Of a DNA stretch of 64,000 bases, positions 9,824 through 18,051 are shown in pieces. The notes under the pieces were generated by a model. It searched no databases and was not told the origin of the DNA. It saw only the letters and a list, made by a program, of their open reading frames with translations. Both the position numbers and the translations under genes were made by a program. The DNA comes from Bacteroidota bacterium (lineage in GTDB: Bacteria > Bacteroidota > Bacteroidia > Bacteroidales > Prolixibacteraceae), in contig JAHEYU010000009.1 in NCBI GenBank assembly GCA_023251435.1, forward strand, positions 1 to 64,000, in the 5' to 3' direction. Numbering within the stretch: the first letter of the stretch is position 1; the number at the start of each line of letters is the position of its first letter.

Positions 9824-9878
9824 AAAATCCGTCCGTGAAAAATGTAATTCAAAAAGATAAAAACCTCCCGGACGGAAG
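9824..9878. repeat. hairpin repeat, copy 1 (pair at 23355-23408)
   Basis: An 8-bp perfect stem TCCGTCCG (9828-9835) / CGGACGGA (9869-9876) encloses a loop containing GAAAAATGTA-TTCAAA. The same stem and loop words occur at 23355-23408, 13.5 kb away and also between genes, so this is a dispersed repeat rather than a gene-specific terminator. Confidence 0.6.
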
Positions 9879-9909
9879 GGAAAGTTCCTAATGAAGAAAA
9901 TCCAAATTA

Positions 9910-9957
9910 AAAAGTCCGAAACATCTGCTATTGTTTAAGCAAATGTTTCGGACTTTT
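9910..9957. terminator. terminator of the Asp-box gene
   Basis: Perfect 15-bp stem AAAAGTCCGAAACAT (9910-9924) / ATGTTTCGGACTTTT (9943-9957) with an 18-nt loop, flanked by A/T tracts on both sides. It lies 28 nt past the stop of the leftward gene and could act in both directions. Confidence 0.85.
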
Positions 9958-9985
9958 GTATTCAGAAAATATCTTTCAAATACCG

Positions 9986-12900
9986 CTATTTCCAAACCGG
10001 CAATCTTCCCGGTGTCCAGGGAGCATTCACTTTGTTCAGTGCGGCCTCTAATTCAGGAATATCTTTTTCAACCAGTTGTTTTAGTTCTTCCAGAACCGGA
10101 GGAAATTCTTCTTCAAGAATAGCCAGATCAGCTTTTTCTGAACCAGTGATTGCTGAAGTTGAGCTGTAATGCCCGTAAGAAAGATTGCTTAAACGTTCCA
10201 TTATCGGAATCTGCGCTGGTGGGATTTCTTCCCAGCTTGCTTTTGCCTGAACGCCTTCCATTTTAAATTTCAGTTCTTCCAGTTTCACTGCAAGTTCGCG
10301 CGCCGAATTCATAAGTTTCTGATCGGCATCAGGAGCAGAATAAATGGCTTGTTTGATGACTTCCAGTTTAGAAATCAACTCGTTGGTTAACTGATTGGTG
10401 CCACTGATGGCTGCCGAAAGTTTCGTTACTTTTTTACCAAAAGCCACCACATCCTGATAATCTGAAGCCGGTAATGTTGAGATATTGAGTTTCTGACAAG
10501 TAAATTCAACCGGAGCTGCCAATTCTTTTTCCTGACCCTCGAACCACAAACTCATCCCAACTTTGTATTTGCCTGGCATGGCTAAAATACTGCCGCGAGT
10601 TTCTTTCACCGGATCGAACTTATTGCTTTGAGGCGCGCGGGTACCGGCGTAACGTAAATCCCAGTTGATACGGTTAATGCCTTTCGAAGGAGCTTTTGTC
10701 AAACGACGAACCACATTTCCGGCATCGTCGGTAATAGTAAAAATGAGGTGAGTAGGTTCTTCTTTGGCTTCCAGCTGTATTTCCCGCCAGGTGGGCTGCG
10801 GAATGGGTTTCCCCTCCTTGAACAATTTCTTTTCGGCTTCCTGCCTGATTTCCTTTTTCGTCTTCGGAACTTCTTTCAGGTAATATGTAAATGTGGCACC
10901 AAATTCAGGATTTTTAGTCAGAAAGTAGGTGCTTCCCTGGTTGTCTTTCGATGAAGTCGGAATAAACATGCTTGCGGTTTCAACCTTGAAAATATGGGCA
11001 TCGCGGGCAGCCAGTTCATGCGACAATTCGCGTAACGGACTGTAATTGTCGAGGATGTAAAATCCACGTCCAAAAGTAGCCAGTACCAAATCCGATTCGC
11101 GGGTTTGCAAAGCAATGTCGAAAACGGCAATTGTTGGCAATCCCGATTTTATCTGAACCCAGTTTTTACCTCCGTCGAGGGTGAAAAATGCACCAAATTC
11201 GGTACCCGCAAATAACAGGTTGGGTACGAGATAATCCTGCTCAATACAATGAACAGTTCCGTTAGCCGGTAGATTTGCCGCGATTGAAGCCCATGTTTTT
11301 CCTTTGTCAGAACTTTTCAGCAGGTATGGTTTAAAATCGTCGTTCTGTAAATTATTGAATGCAGCGTAAACTACATTCTCGTCAAAGCGGTCGGCTTTCA
11401 GGTCGCTTATGTATGTGTATTCAGGAATTCCGGAGAAAGTTTTTACCTGACGCCAGTTTTTTCCGGCATCGTCGGTTATCGAAATCACTCCGTCATCGGT
11501 TCCGGCATACAGCAGATCAGCTTTCACCGGCGATTCGTCGAGCGAAACAATGGTTCCCCACTGCGAAGTTGAAACATCTTTGGCGACAGCATCCGCGCTC
11601 CAGAATTTACCCATCACCGGGAACATATTCCGGTCGGTTTTGGTCGTCAGATCATCAGAAATGACTTGCCAAGAGTCGCCTCGGTCGTCGCTTTTGAAAA
11701 CTTTGTTGGCAGCAGTGTACAATCGTTTCGGAGCATGTTTGCTTACAAAAAGAGGTGCATTCCAATTCCATTTGTAGGCCAGCTCGCCTTTCCGTTCGCG
11801 TGGTTTTATGCTGATGTCCTCACCGCTTTTGCGGTCGAAACGCGCCATTCCGCCATATTGTGATTCGGTGTAAATAATATTCGGGTCGTTCGGGTCGGTA
11901 TCGATCCAGAAACCATCGCCACCAACGGTAACCTGCCATTCGTCGTTGCCCACGCCATCTCTTGAAGTGGTTTGCGATGGACCGTACATCGAATTATTGT
12001 CCTGAGTTCCGCCATATACATTGTAAAAAGGAAACGCGTTGTCAACATTAACGCGATAAAACTGGGTTACCGGAAGATTTTCCTTGAAATCATAATTTTT
12101 ACCGCTGTCGAACGATTCGTACAAACCACCATCGCCACCAATCAGAAAATGCTCCGGATCTTTCGGGTCAATCCACATTGCATGATCGTCGACATGGCGT
12201 TTGTTATTGCCCAAAGTTGTCCAGGTCTTTCCGCCGTCGATCGTGTATTTGGTTACGGTTTCGGTCGAATACACCTTGTCAGCATTCACCGGATCGCAAA
12301 CAATTTCGTTGTAATACTGGCCGCTTGCGTGGTAATCGCTCATCTTTTCCCAACTTTCGCCTTTGTTGCTCGAGCGAAAGAAACCACCTTTCTCAAGCTG
12401 TGCCTCAACAATCAGGTAAACCATGTTCGGATTCACAGGCGAAATATCGATGCCCATTCCACCAATATCAACTTTTGGAAGGCCGTCCATAATTTTGCGC
12501 CAGTTTTTGCCTCCATCGGTCGTTTTGTAAACAGCAGATTCAGGTCCTCCTCCAATTTTGCCAAAAATATGGCGGCGACGCTGTTCAGATGTGGCGTACA
12601 TGATGTCGGGATTCGAAGGATCCATCACCACATTGTTGATGCCAGTGTTTTCGCTCACATTCAGCACTTTTTCCCAGGTAGTTCCGCCATCTGCACTTTT
12701 GTAAAGTCCGCGCTCGCCACCGGGTCCCCAGGCCGAACCTTCGCAGGCAACAAACACGGTATTCGAATTTCGCGGATCAATTACAATTCCACCAATCTGG
12801 CGACTTTCTTTCAGACCCATGTTCTTAAATGATTTTCCGCCGTCGAGTGATTTGTAAACACCGTCGCCATATCCCAGCGCGCGCTGATGGTTGTTTTCGC

Positions 12901-13264
12901 CCGTTCCCACCCAAACCACATTCGGATTGGTTGGATCAAGTTTCACCACTCCAATTGAATAAGCGCCATACTTGTCGAAAACAGGGTCAAAGGTTGTTCC
13001 GCCATTCACCGTTTTCCACACATTCCCACTGGCAACAGCTACATAATACTCTTTCGGATTTTTCGGGTTAACGGCCAGGTCGCCAATTCTGCCGCTGCAC
13101 CAGGCCGGACCAATACTCCTGAATTTAAGGCCATCAACCAGCGAAGTGGTAATAATGGTGTCGCCTTTTACTTTGTCTTTAGCTTTGTCTTTGTCGTCGG
13201 TTTTGGCCGAAAGAGGTATGCTAAAGATTACCAGTGCGGCCAATAGAAAATAGGTTAGTTTCAT
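9986..13264 (-). CDS. secreted Asp-box/BNR beta-propeller protein (sortilin/VPS10-like, GH74-like)
   Basis: 1092 residues with a signal peptide (1-20). The first about 720 residues contain at least ten Asp-box motifs of the S-x-D-x-G-x-x-W type (for example SADGGTTW, TTDGGKNW, SDDRGDSW, SSDKGKTW). These mark tandem beta-propeller blades as in VPS10/sortilin proteins and GH74-like glycosidases. The C-terminal third contains a beta-sandwich-like region and a long helical segment without Asp boxes. Relatives are annotated as 'glycosyl hydrolase' or 'photosystem II stability factor-like', but no catalytic residues can be assigned, and a binding or scaffold role is as likely as hydrolysis. It is monocistronic, with a promoter-like box at 13332 and a strong terminator. 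It is probably periplasmic or exported. Confidence 0.82.
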   Translation of the reverse strand: MKLTYFLLAALVIFSIPLSAKTDDKDKAKDKVKGDTIITTSLVDGLKFRSIGPAWCSGRIGDLAVNPKNPKEYYVAVASGNVWKTVNGGTTFDPVFDKYGAYSIGVVKLDPTNPNVVWVGTGENNHQRALGYGDGVYKSLDGGKSFKNMGLKESRQIGGIVIDPRNSNTVFVACEGSAWGPGGERGLYKSADGGTTWEKVLNVSENTGINNVVMDPSNPDIMYATSEQRRRHIFGKIGGGPESAVYKTTDGGKNWRKIMDGLPKVDIGGMGIDISPVNPNMVYLIVEAQLEKGGFFRSSNKGESWEKMSDYHASGQYYNEIVCDPVNADKVYSTETVTKYTIDGGKTWTTLGNNKRHVDDHAMWIDPKDPEHFLIGGDGGLYESFDSGKNYDFKENLPVTQFYRVNVDNAFPFYNVYGGTQDNNSMYGPSQTTSRDGVGNDEWQVTVGGDGFWIDTDPNDPNIIYTESQYGGMARFDRKSGEDISIKPRERKGELAYKWNWNAPLFVSKHAPKRLYTAANKVFKSDDRGDSWQVISDDLTTKTDRNMFPVMGKFWSADAVAKDVSTSQWGTIVSLDESPVKADLLYAGTDDGVISITDDAGKNWRQVKTFSGIPEYTYISDLKADRFDENVVYAAFNNLQNDDFKPYLLKSSDKGKTWASIAANLPANGTVHCIEQDYLVPNLLFAGTEFGAFFTLDGGKNWVQIKSGLPTIAVFDIALQTRESDLVLATFGRGFYILDNYSPLRELSHELAARDAHIFKVETASMFIPTSSKDNQGSTYFLTKNPEFGATFTYYLKEVPKTKKEIRQEAEKKLFKEGKPIPQPTWREIQLEAKEEPTHLIFTITDDAGNVVRRLTKAPSKGINRINWDLRYAGTRAPQSNKFDPVKETRGSILAMPGKYKVGMSLWFEGQEKELAAPVEFTCQKLNISTLPASDYQDVVAFGKKVTKLSAAISGTNQLTNELISKLEVIKQAIYSAPDADQKLMNSARELAVKLEELKFKMEGVQAKASWEEIPPAQIPIMERLSNLSYGHYSSTSAITGSEKADLAILEEEFPPVLEELKQLVEKDIPELEAALNKVNAPWTPGRLPVWK

Positions 13265-13331
13265 TTTGTTGTTATTTATGGTTGAAATTGATCGTTTAAA
13301 TTTCAGTCTGAAAAGATATTCGTGTTTTTGC

Positions 13332-13339
13332 CAAATTTA
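13332..13339 (-). promoter_or_regulatory. candidate -7 box for the Asp-box gene
   Basis: Minus-strand TAAATTTG followed by G fits the TAnnTTTG box, 67 nt upstream of the start codon. No clear -33 box is seen. The rest of the 266-bp divergent intergenic region shows nothing else recognisable. Confidence 0.35.
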
Positions 13340-13530
13340 CATGATTAATGGCAGCGAAAACAGCTTTCTCCTGCAAAATAATATTTACCTGATTTGTGTC
13401 GTAAAAGTAAAAATCATTTCATTCAATCTATTGTTTAATAAAAAAAACACAGTATCTTGCTACACATAATTGCTGAATTTCTGCCATCCCTGTAAAAAGT
13501 AATCGCTTTTGAATATAAAACGACCTAACC

Positions 13531-14859
13531 ATGAAGACACCAGTGATAATCGGCCTTACTATCCTTTTTTTACTAATTGTACCTTTTAACACGAAAGCAC
13601 AATCGAGCACAGTCATTCCTTCTATCAGAATTTCAGGAGCAAAAAGTTATATCGATTACAAGGGAAAGGCAAAGGTGGAATACCATCCCGAAAGCCCCGA
13701 CCATTTGTTCATTTATGATTACGATCAAAATGGACAATTGCTGACCAAAACCTCATTTGTTTTCAAAGGGAAAGAGTTTTTGCTGAAAAAATTCAATCAA
13801 TACATCAATGAAAAACAACTTGTCCGAGACGGGAAACACTACAACTTCAGGAATAAAAACGAAGTAGCCAGCGAACTGACGTATAAAGAAGGCATTGTGT
13901 TAAGCGCTTTAACTTATTACGGGAATGGGAACAAAGAACTATATATGGAAGGAGATGCCGCCACGCTCAATGGCGAATATAAAATGTGGTATCCAAATGG
14001 TCAATTGCAGTTTTCGGGGCATTACCAAAACAATGTAAAGCACGGCGATTTTGAATCTTATGCTGAAGACGGAAATGTTTTGAGAAAAGGTACTTACGAA
14101 GCAGGGAAACTTGTTTCGGGCATATCGGTGGTGCAGGATTTGGTTTATGAGCAAACTGACACACCGGCTGAATTTCCGGGAGGCGAAGATGCCCTAAATG
14201 AATACCTTAACAAAAGAATATCGAATTTAAAGCAGTTTCATGATATAAGAGTAGATGAAGCAATAATTATTAAACTTAAACTAACCATCAATAATCTTGG
14301 AGACCTAAACAAGCTGGAATATATGGGATGGTATGCACAACGTGAGCATGAACTAGTCGATTATGCCTTTCAGGATTTTTCAGGGTTTAAACCTGCTCTT
14401 ATCCAGGATGCACCCGTAAGTAGCATCCTATTTAAAAGTTTGTTTCTCACAAAACGTGGATTCAGAAATTATTATAGACCCGAATATGTCGAAATAATTA
14501 ACGACAGTACCACTCATGCGGCTGAAAAAGATACGATTTCAAAAAATGCTTTCGTTATTCTTGAAGAGATGCCCGAATTTCCAGGAGGTCAACTGGCAAT
14601 GCGAAAACACCTCGCCCAAACAACACGATATCCCGTTTATGCGCAGGAACACGGAATTCAGGGAACCGTTTTCGTAAACTACATAGTGAATGAAACAGGA
14701 CATGTCACCAATGTTAAAATATTCAAAGGGGTTCATCCCACGCTTGATGCTGAGGCAATACGTGTTATAGAAAACATGCCCAGATGGAAACCTGGTCGAC
14801 AGAAAGGGCAGCCAGTTCGAGTAACCTATACGATTCCTGTAGGATTTATATTACAATAA
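13531..14859 (+). CDS. periplasmic MORN/YwqK-like protein with two TonB_C-type domains
   Basis: 442 residues with a signal sequence (1-23). A lysine-rich N-terminal domain is followed by MORN/YwqK-type repeats (about 145-195; GEYKMWYPNGQ and KHGDFESYAEDGN). A degenerate TonB C-terminal-like unit comes next (about 208-310; EFPGGEDALNEYL start) and then a canonical one (about 348-442; MPEFPGGQLAMRKHL, GTVFVNYIVNETGHVTNVKI, MPRWKPG). In TonB proteins the C-terminal domain contacts outer-membrane receptors, but this protein lacks the proline-rich spacer, and its N-terminus looks like a signal peptide rather than a TonB anchor. A periplasmic adaptor or sensor role is therefore inferred. A paralogue with the same domain order follows 35 nt downstream, probably in one operon. 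Confidence 0.75.
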   Translation: MKTPVIIGLTILFLLIVPFNTKAQSSTVIPSIRISGAKSYIDYKGKAKVEYHPESPDHLFIYDYDQNGQLLTKTSFVFKGKEFLLKKFNQYINEKQLVRDGKHYNFRNKNEVASELTYKEGIVLSALTYYGNGNKELYMEGDAATLNGEYKMWYPNGQLQFSGHYQNNVKHGDFESYAEDGNVLRKGTYEAGKLVSGISVVQDLVYEQTDTPAEFPGGEDALNEYLNKRISNLKQFHDIRVDEAIIIKLKLTINNLGDLNKLEYMGWYAQREHELVDYAFQDFSGFKPALIQDAPVSSILFKSLFLTKRGFRNYYRPEYVEIINDSTTHAAEKDTISKNAFVILEEMPEFPGGQLAMRKHLAQTTRYPVYAQEHGIQGTVFVNYIVNETGHVTNVKIFKGVHPTLDAEAIRVIENMPRWKPGRQKGQPVRVTYTIPVGFILQ

Positions 14860-14894
14860 TTCAATCTAATCAAGCAGCAGTAATTTTATTAACC

Positions 14895-16184
14895 ATGTAC
14901 AATTCCACATCTTCTCTGTCCATCCATAAACCAAAGTTAGCTCTCTTAATAATATTAGTTTTACTTGAAATACTTCCTTATACCGGGCTATCTCAGGAAA
15001 TAAAACATTCGTTCAAAATTGTTGGTAAAACCAGAATAGCATTAGTTGCAGGAGTTTCGCAAGATTGTGAGGTAAGCTATGATCCAGCCAGCCCTGATCA
15101 TCTATTCGTTGAAACGTTTTGTCCGGATGGTTCCCTTCAGACCAAAGATCGTTACATCTGTTTGGAGAAGAGATTTGATTTAAGCCAATTGACAAACAAC
15201 CTGTTAAATCGAAAAGTAGTATTGGACGGGGATCAGGTTTATTTCAGAAAAGACGGGACAACAGAAAAGACAAGTTCGTTCAAAGCAGGTATACTGATTC
15301 AGGAAATCACCTATTTCAGTAATGGAAAAGAACAACTTCTGGTATCGAGATACGGGAAAGCTATTGATGGAGAATATAAAATCTGGTATGAAAACGGCCA
15401 GCCATATTTTTTGGGAAACTATAAAGAAAACCTGAAAGATGGAGAATTCAAGACGTTTGATCTGAATGGAAATATAACCCAACAAGGTGTTTACACTGCC
15501 GGAAAACTGGTTTCGGGAGAAGCAGTAGTCCCGGATATTTACTTCGATAATCCTGATGAAAAGGCAAGCTACGCTGGCGGAAATGATGCTTTTAATGAAT
15601 ACCTGAAATCAAGGTCGGCAAAACTTGAAAAGCTGAATGAAATCACCACGCCACAAAGGATCGACCTCCGGCTTTCGATCAATAAGAACGGAAAAATCAC
15701 GCAAATCGAACCAATTTCAGAACTGTCGCCACTCTCCATCGAATTGCTCAATCAGGTTTTTGAAGAACCACCATTATTTAATCCGGCCAGGGTGGAGAAC
15801 AACCAGGTATTCAGTATTATGAACTTATATCTTGTGATTTCAAACCAAGGCTTCTGCTTGTATAATGAAGACAAGGTTTTTACAAAACCAACAAAAATGC
15901 CCGAATTCCCTGGAGGACCAGAAGCATTACGAAGGTATGTGGCATTTAATATCAGGTACCCGAGAGAGGCAGCGATTGGAAATATTCAGGGGAAAGTTAT
16001 TGTAATGTTTATTGTAGACGAAGAGGGTAAAGTGACCAATGTAAGGATAGGCAAAGGAGTTCATTATCTTTTGGATGAAGAAGCAATGAGGATTGTTAGA
16101 AATATGCCAAATTTTAAACCAGGCATAGAAGAAGGGAAACCGGTAAAAGTAAGTTATGGCATCCCCATCAATTTTTCGCTCTGA
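14895..16184 (+). CDS. paralogue: MORN/YwqK-like protein with two TonB_C-type domains
   Basis: 429 residues, the tandem paralogue of the gene before it. A hydrophobic signal/anchor (about 16-33) is followed by MORN-type repeats (GEYKIWYENGQ, KDGEFKTFDLNGN). Next come a degenerate TonB_C-like unit (about 220-325) and a canonical TonB_C domain (about 335-429; MPEFPGGPEALRRYV, GKVIVMFIVDEEGKVTNVRI, MPNFKPG). The frame is open 37 codons further upstream into the previous gene, but the ATG at 14895 puts the hydrophobic segment near the N-terminus. The pair has diverged strongly outside the motifs, so the duplication is not recent. Function is unknown. Confidence 0.75.
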   Translation: MYNSTSSLSIHKPKLALLIILVLLEILPYTGLSQEIKHSFKIVGKTRIALVAGVSQDCEVSYDPASPDHLFVETFCPDGSLQTKDRYICLEKRFDLSQLTNNLLNRKVVLDGDQVYFRKDGTTEKTSSFKAGILIQEITYFSNGKEQLLVSRYGKAIDGEYKIWYENGQPYFLGNYKENLKDGEFKTFDLNGNITQQGVYTAGKLVSGEAVVPDIYFDNPDEKASYAGGNDAFNEYLKSRSAKLEKLNEITTPQRIDLRLSINKNGKITQIEPISELSPLSIELLNQVFEEPPLFNPARVENNQVFSIMNLYLVISNQGFCLYNEDKVFTKPTKMPEFPGGPEALRRYVAFNIRYPREAAIGNIQGKVIVMFIVDEEGKVTNVRIGKGVHYLLDEEAMRIVRNMPNFKPGIEEGKPVKVSYGIPINFSL

Positions 16185-16214
16185 TAATGAAAGGTGAATC
16201 TTATGAGTTTCGAA

Positions 16215-16961
16215 TTATTTCCCATCAATCAGATTGGCGCCAACAAATTGCTCCACCCAGTTCATTGGGCCATAGTCTTTTTGCATCGATTCCCTGAAAG
16301 CTTTGGCTTCGGCCACCTGGTTGGTTTCGTACAAACTTTTCAGGATAAAGGCACGAAGCAGCATTTGCTGCCAGTTACATTGGTGGTCGCCTGATTTCTG
16401 CATCAGCTTCAAGGCTTTCCGGTAAAGAACAAGCGCCTCATTTTTGTCGCCACCAAATGCCGCCGGACGATAGAGCAACGAATTGCCTTTTTCGATATAA
16501 CCGCTTGGATTGGAAGCATCAAGCTCAATCGATTTTTCGATGTGCATCATACTTTTGGGCCCATAAAACGGAGCCTTGTAAAATGCCAAACTTATTTTGT
16601 AGCCGTAAAACGCACCTGTTAAACTGTGAAGCTGTGCATTTTGCGGATGTTGTTTCAGCAACTTCGTGAGATAAACATCGCCCTTGTTGATGTAGCCGCG
16701 GGCCAAATCCTTGTTTTTATTGCCCAGCTGATAACCCACGTAGCCGTATATCGCTTTCACAATCTCGGTTTGCCAGGCCAGATCGGTCGATTTTACTTTT
16801 TCCATTTCGGCGATCAGTCCGGGCCAGGTCGACATATCTCCGACACGGTAACTTTCAAAAAAAGTACATTGGTAATGCTTCAGATCTTTTGTCTGCGCAG
16901 GTGCTGTAAAAACAGGGAATAACAATAAACAAATCAGTAAGCTTTTGAATCCGGACCTCAT
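16215..16961 (-). CDS. exported TPR-like protein of unknown function
   Basis: 248 residues with a signal peptide (about 1-22, ending near APAQ). The rest is helical with TPR-like features: an alanine/leucine-rich helix with a YGYVGYQLGN segment, a segment on residues 140-165 (IELDASNPSGYIEKGNSL) that reads as a TPR helix-turn-helix, and FILKSLYETNQVAEAKAF. It resembles Bacteroidota tetratricopeptide proteins that have an FFESYRVGDM-type N-terminus. The start at 16961 is chosen because it puts the signal peptide at the N-terminus; the frame is open 17 codons further upstream. It converges on the TonB_C pair 30 nt away with no obvious terminator between them. It could be co-transcribed with the antitoxin-like gene upstream (60 nt gap). 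Confidence 0.65.
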   Translation of the reverse strand: MRSGFKSLLICLLLFPVFTAPAQTKDLKHYQCTFFESYRVGDMSTWPGLIAEMEKVKSTDLAWQTEIVKAIYGYVGYQLGNKNKDLARGYINKGDVYLTKLLKQHPQNAQLHSLTGAFYGYKISLAFYKAPFYGPKSMMHIEKSIELDASNPSGYIEKGNSLLYRPAAFGGDKNEALVLYRKALKLMQKSGDHQCNWQQMLLRAFILKSLYETNQVAEAKAFRESMQKDYGPMNWVEQFVGANLIDGK

Positions 16962-17021
16962 ATCAGAATTATTAATCATCCAGCTGCTAAAGTAATTAAT
17001 TCCCCAATACATGTACCATTG

Positions 17022-17240
17022 CTAATAGTTGTCGTAGATTGAATCTGAATCAGCATACCCATTCACAAACTGCTCAGCAGCAATTTTCTTAAAGTCAATA
17101 TCCACATTCACTCCCGAATCGTCAAAGAGAAGGATTACCTGAACATTTTTCTCGTCGGTAGCACGAAGTTCAGATTGTATCTTTTTAGGTATCAAAATCC
17201 TGTTTTTATCCAGTTTCGATTTAAATTCTATTGCTCTCAT
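17022..17240 (-). CDS. AbrB/MazE-like antitoxin-type protein (orphan)
   Basis: 72-residue protein. The N-terminal half (IEFKSKLDKNRILIPKKI) has the swapped-hairpin pattern of AbrB/MazE-type DNA-binding antitoxins. The acidic C-terminal half (DFKKIAAEQFVNGYADSDS) is suited to wrapping a toxin. Such genes normally sit directly before a PIN-domain or RelE-type toxin, but the next gene downstream (16961) is a TPR protein and no toxin frame is seen, so it is an orphan here. The start at 17240 is chosen because the upstream 22 residues do not fit the fold. It is divergent from the DUF4258/YgiT module. Confidence 0.55.
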   Translation of the reverse strand: MRAIEFKSKLDKNRILIPKKIQSELRATDEKNVQVILLFDDSGVNVDIDFKKIAAEQFVNGYADSDSIYDNY

Positions 17241-17304
17241 TGCTTTCAATTTTAAGCAAATATAAAGAATTTCAATCAGATGAACTGGTTGGAAATTGGA
17301 AGGC

Positions 17305-17350
17305 ATGTATCCAAAAACAGCAGCCCGAAACCCGTTCGAACTGCTATTTT
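17305..17350. repeat. 46-bp direct repeat (terminator-like), left copy
   Basis: Matches 17979-18024 at 43 of 46 positions, exactly 674 bp apart. The sequence is a hairpin (AAAACAGCAG ... CTGCTATTTT, with an inner CGAA/TTCG) of the kind used as a terminator. Here it lies in a divergent intergenic region, where no terminator is expected. The two copies bracket the DUF4258/YgiT module. Confidence 0.8.
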
Positions 17351-17443
17351 GGCTGGGCTAAAATGAAAAAATGTTCTCATTTCAACGTACAGAGAAACAT
17401 CAGGTTAAATTATTAGCTTTGTAATTCATGCTGATAAAAAATA

Positions 17444-17721
17444 ATGAATTACAAAAAATTGTATTTTAACGGACATGCAACCATTCAAATGTTTAAACGA
17501 AACATATTGGTTGAAGAAATTGAGATTGTAATAGCGAATGGTGCAATTATAAAGGATTATCCTGAAGACAAGCCATACCCTAGTTTTCTGATACTTGGAT
17601 TTATTAAAACAGACCAATTCATATTGTAGCATCAACCGATGAGAATGAAAATTGTTATATTATTACTGCGTATGAGCCAGATACGGATTTATGGAACCAA
17701 GATTTTACGACAAAAAAATAA
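17444..17721 (+). pseudogene. frameshifted DUF4258 (toxin-like) gene
   Basis: The first part (17444 to about 17610) encodes a typical DUF4258 N-terminus: FNGHATIQMFKRNI, EEIEIVIANGAII, YPEDKPYPSFLILGFIKT. The frame then ends at 17629, but the expected C-terminus (RPIHIVAST, YIITAYEPD, LWNQDF, KK) continues in another frame to a TAA at 17719-17721. Inserting one base after 17610 (AAA AC-) restores an intact protein of about 92 residues. DUF4258 proteins are RelE/MqsR-like and often sit next to a YgiT-type zinc-finger gene, as here (5-nt gap). So this is a toxin-like gene inactivated by a single-base deletion, unless the shift is a sequencing error or programmed frameshifting. Confidence 0.8.
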
Positions 17722-17726
17722 ACAAT

Positions 17727-17957
17727 ATGGAATGTGTAATTTGTAGAAATGGAAGCACAAGTCAGGGAGAAGTGACAGTAACCCTTGAACGTAACGGATC
17801 TATCATTGCAATTAAAGCGGTACCTGCCCAGATTTGCAATAATTGTGGCGAATATTATCTTGACGTAGAAATGACTAAAGAAGTACTCAATAGAGCAGAG
17901 CAAGCGATACAAAAAGGTGTTGAATTTGAAGTAATTAAAATGAATAAAGTTGCATAA
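17727..17957 (+). CDS. YgiT-type zinc-finger protein (MqsA-like antitoxin)
   Basis: 76 residues with two CxxC pairs (Cys3/Cys6 and Cys37/Cys40, MECVIC and ICNNC), the zinc-binding N-terminal domain of MqsA/YgiT antitoxins. The C-terminal helix-turn-helix of full-length MqsA (about 130 residues) is missing, as in many DUF4258-associated partners. The start at 17727 is chosen because the first CxxC then lies at the N-terminus; the frame is open 12 codons upstream into the DUF4258 gene. It probably neutralises the DUF4258 protein, whose gene is broken here, so the antitoxin may now be without a target. Confidence 0.8.
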   Translation: MECVICRNGSTSQGEVTVTLERNGSIIAIKAVPAQICNNCGEYYLDVEMTKEVLNRAEQAIQKGVEFEVIKMNKVA

Positions 17958-17978
17958 TTTAGACTTTGAAGATAATCA

Positions 17979-18024
17979 ATGTATACAAAAACAGCAGCCC
18001 GAAATCCGTTCGAACTGCTGTTTT
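17979..18024. repeat. 46-bp direct repeat (terminator), right copy
   Basis: Right-hand copy of the 17305-17350 repeat. An 11-bp stem AAAAACAGCAG / CTGCTGTTTTT plus an inner CGAA/TTCG, with T/A tracts on both sides, makes this a good bidirectional terminator. It lies between the convergent YgiT gene (+) and the MFS gene (-), its expected place. Confidence 0.82.
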
Positions 18025-18051
18025 TTACTGAGAACTGAGACTGAAAACTGC

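Noticed and set aside
11972-12832. 286-aa plus-strand reading frame inside the Asp-box gene
   Set aside because: It is antisense to repeated Asp-box motifs; its His/Phe/Val-rich composition is a mirror of the coding strand.
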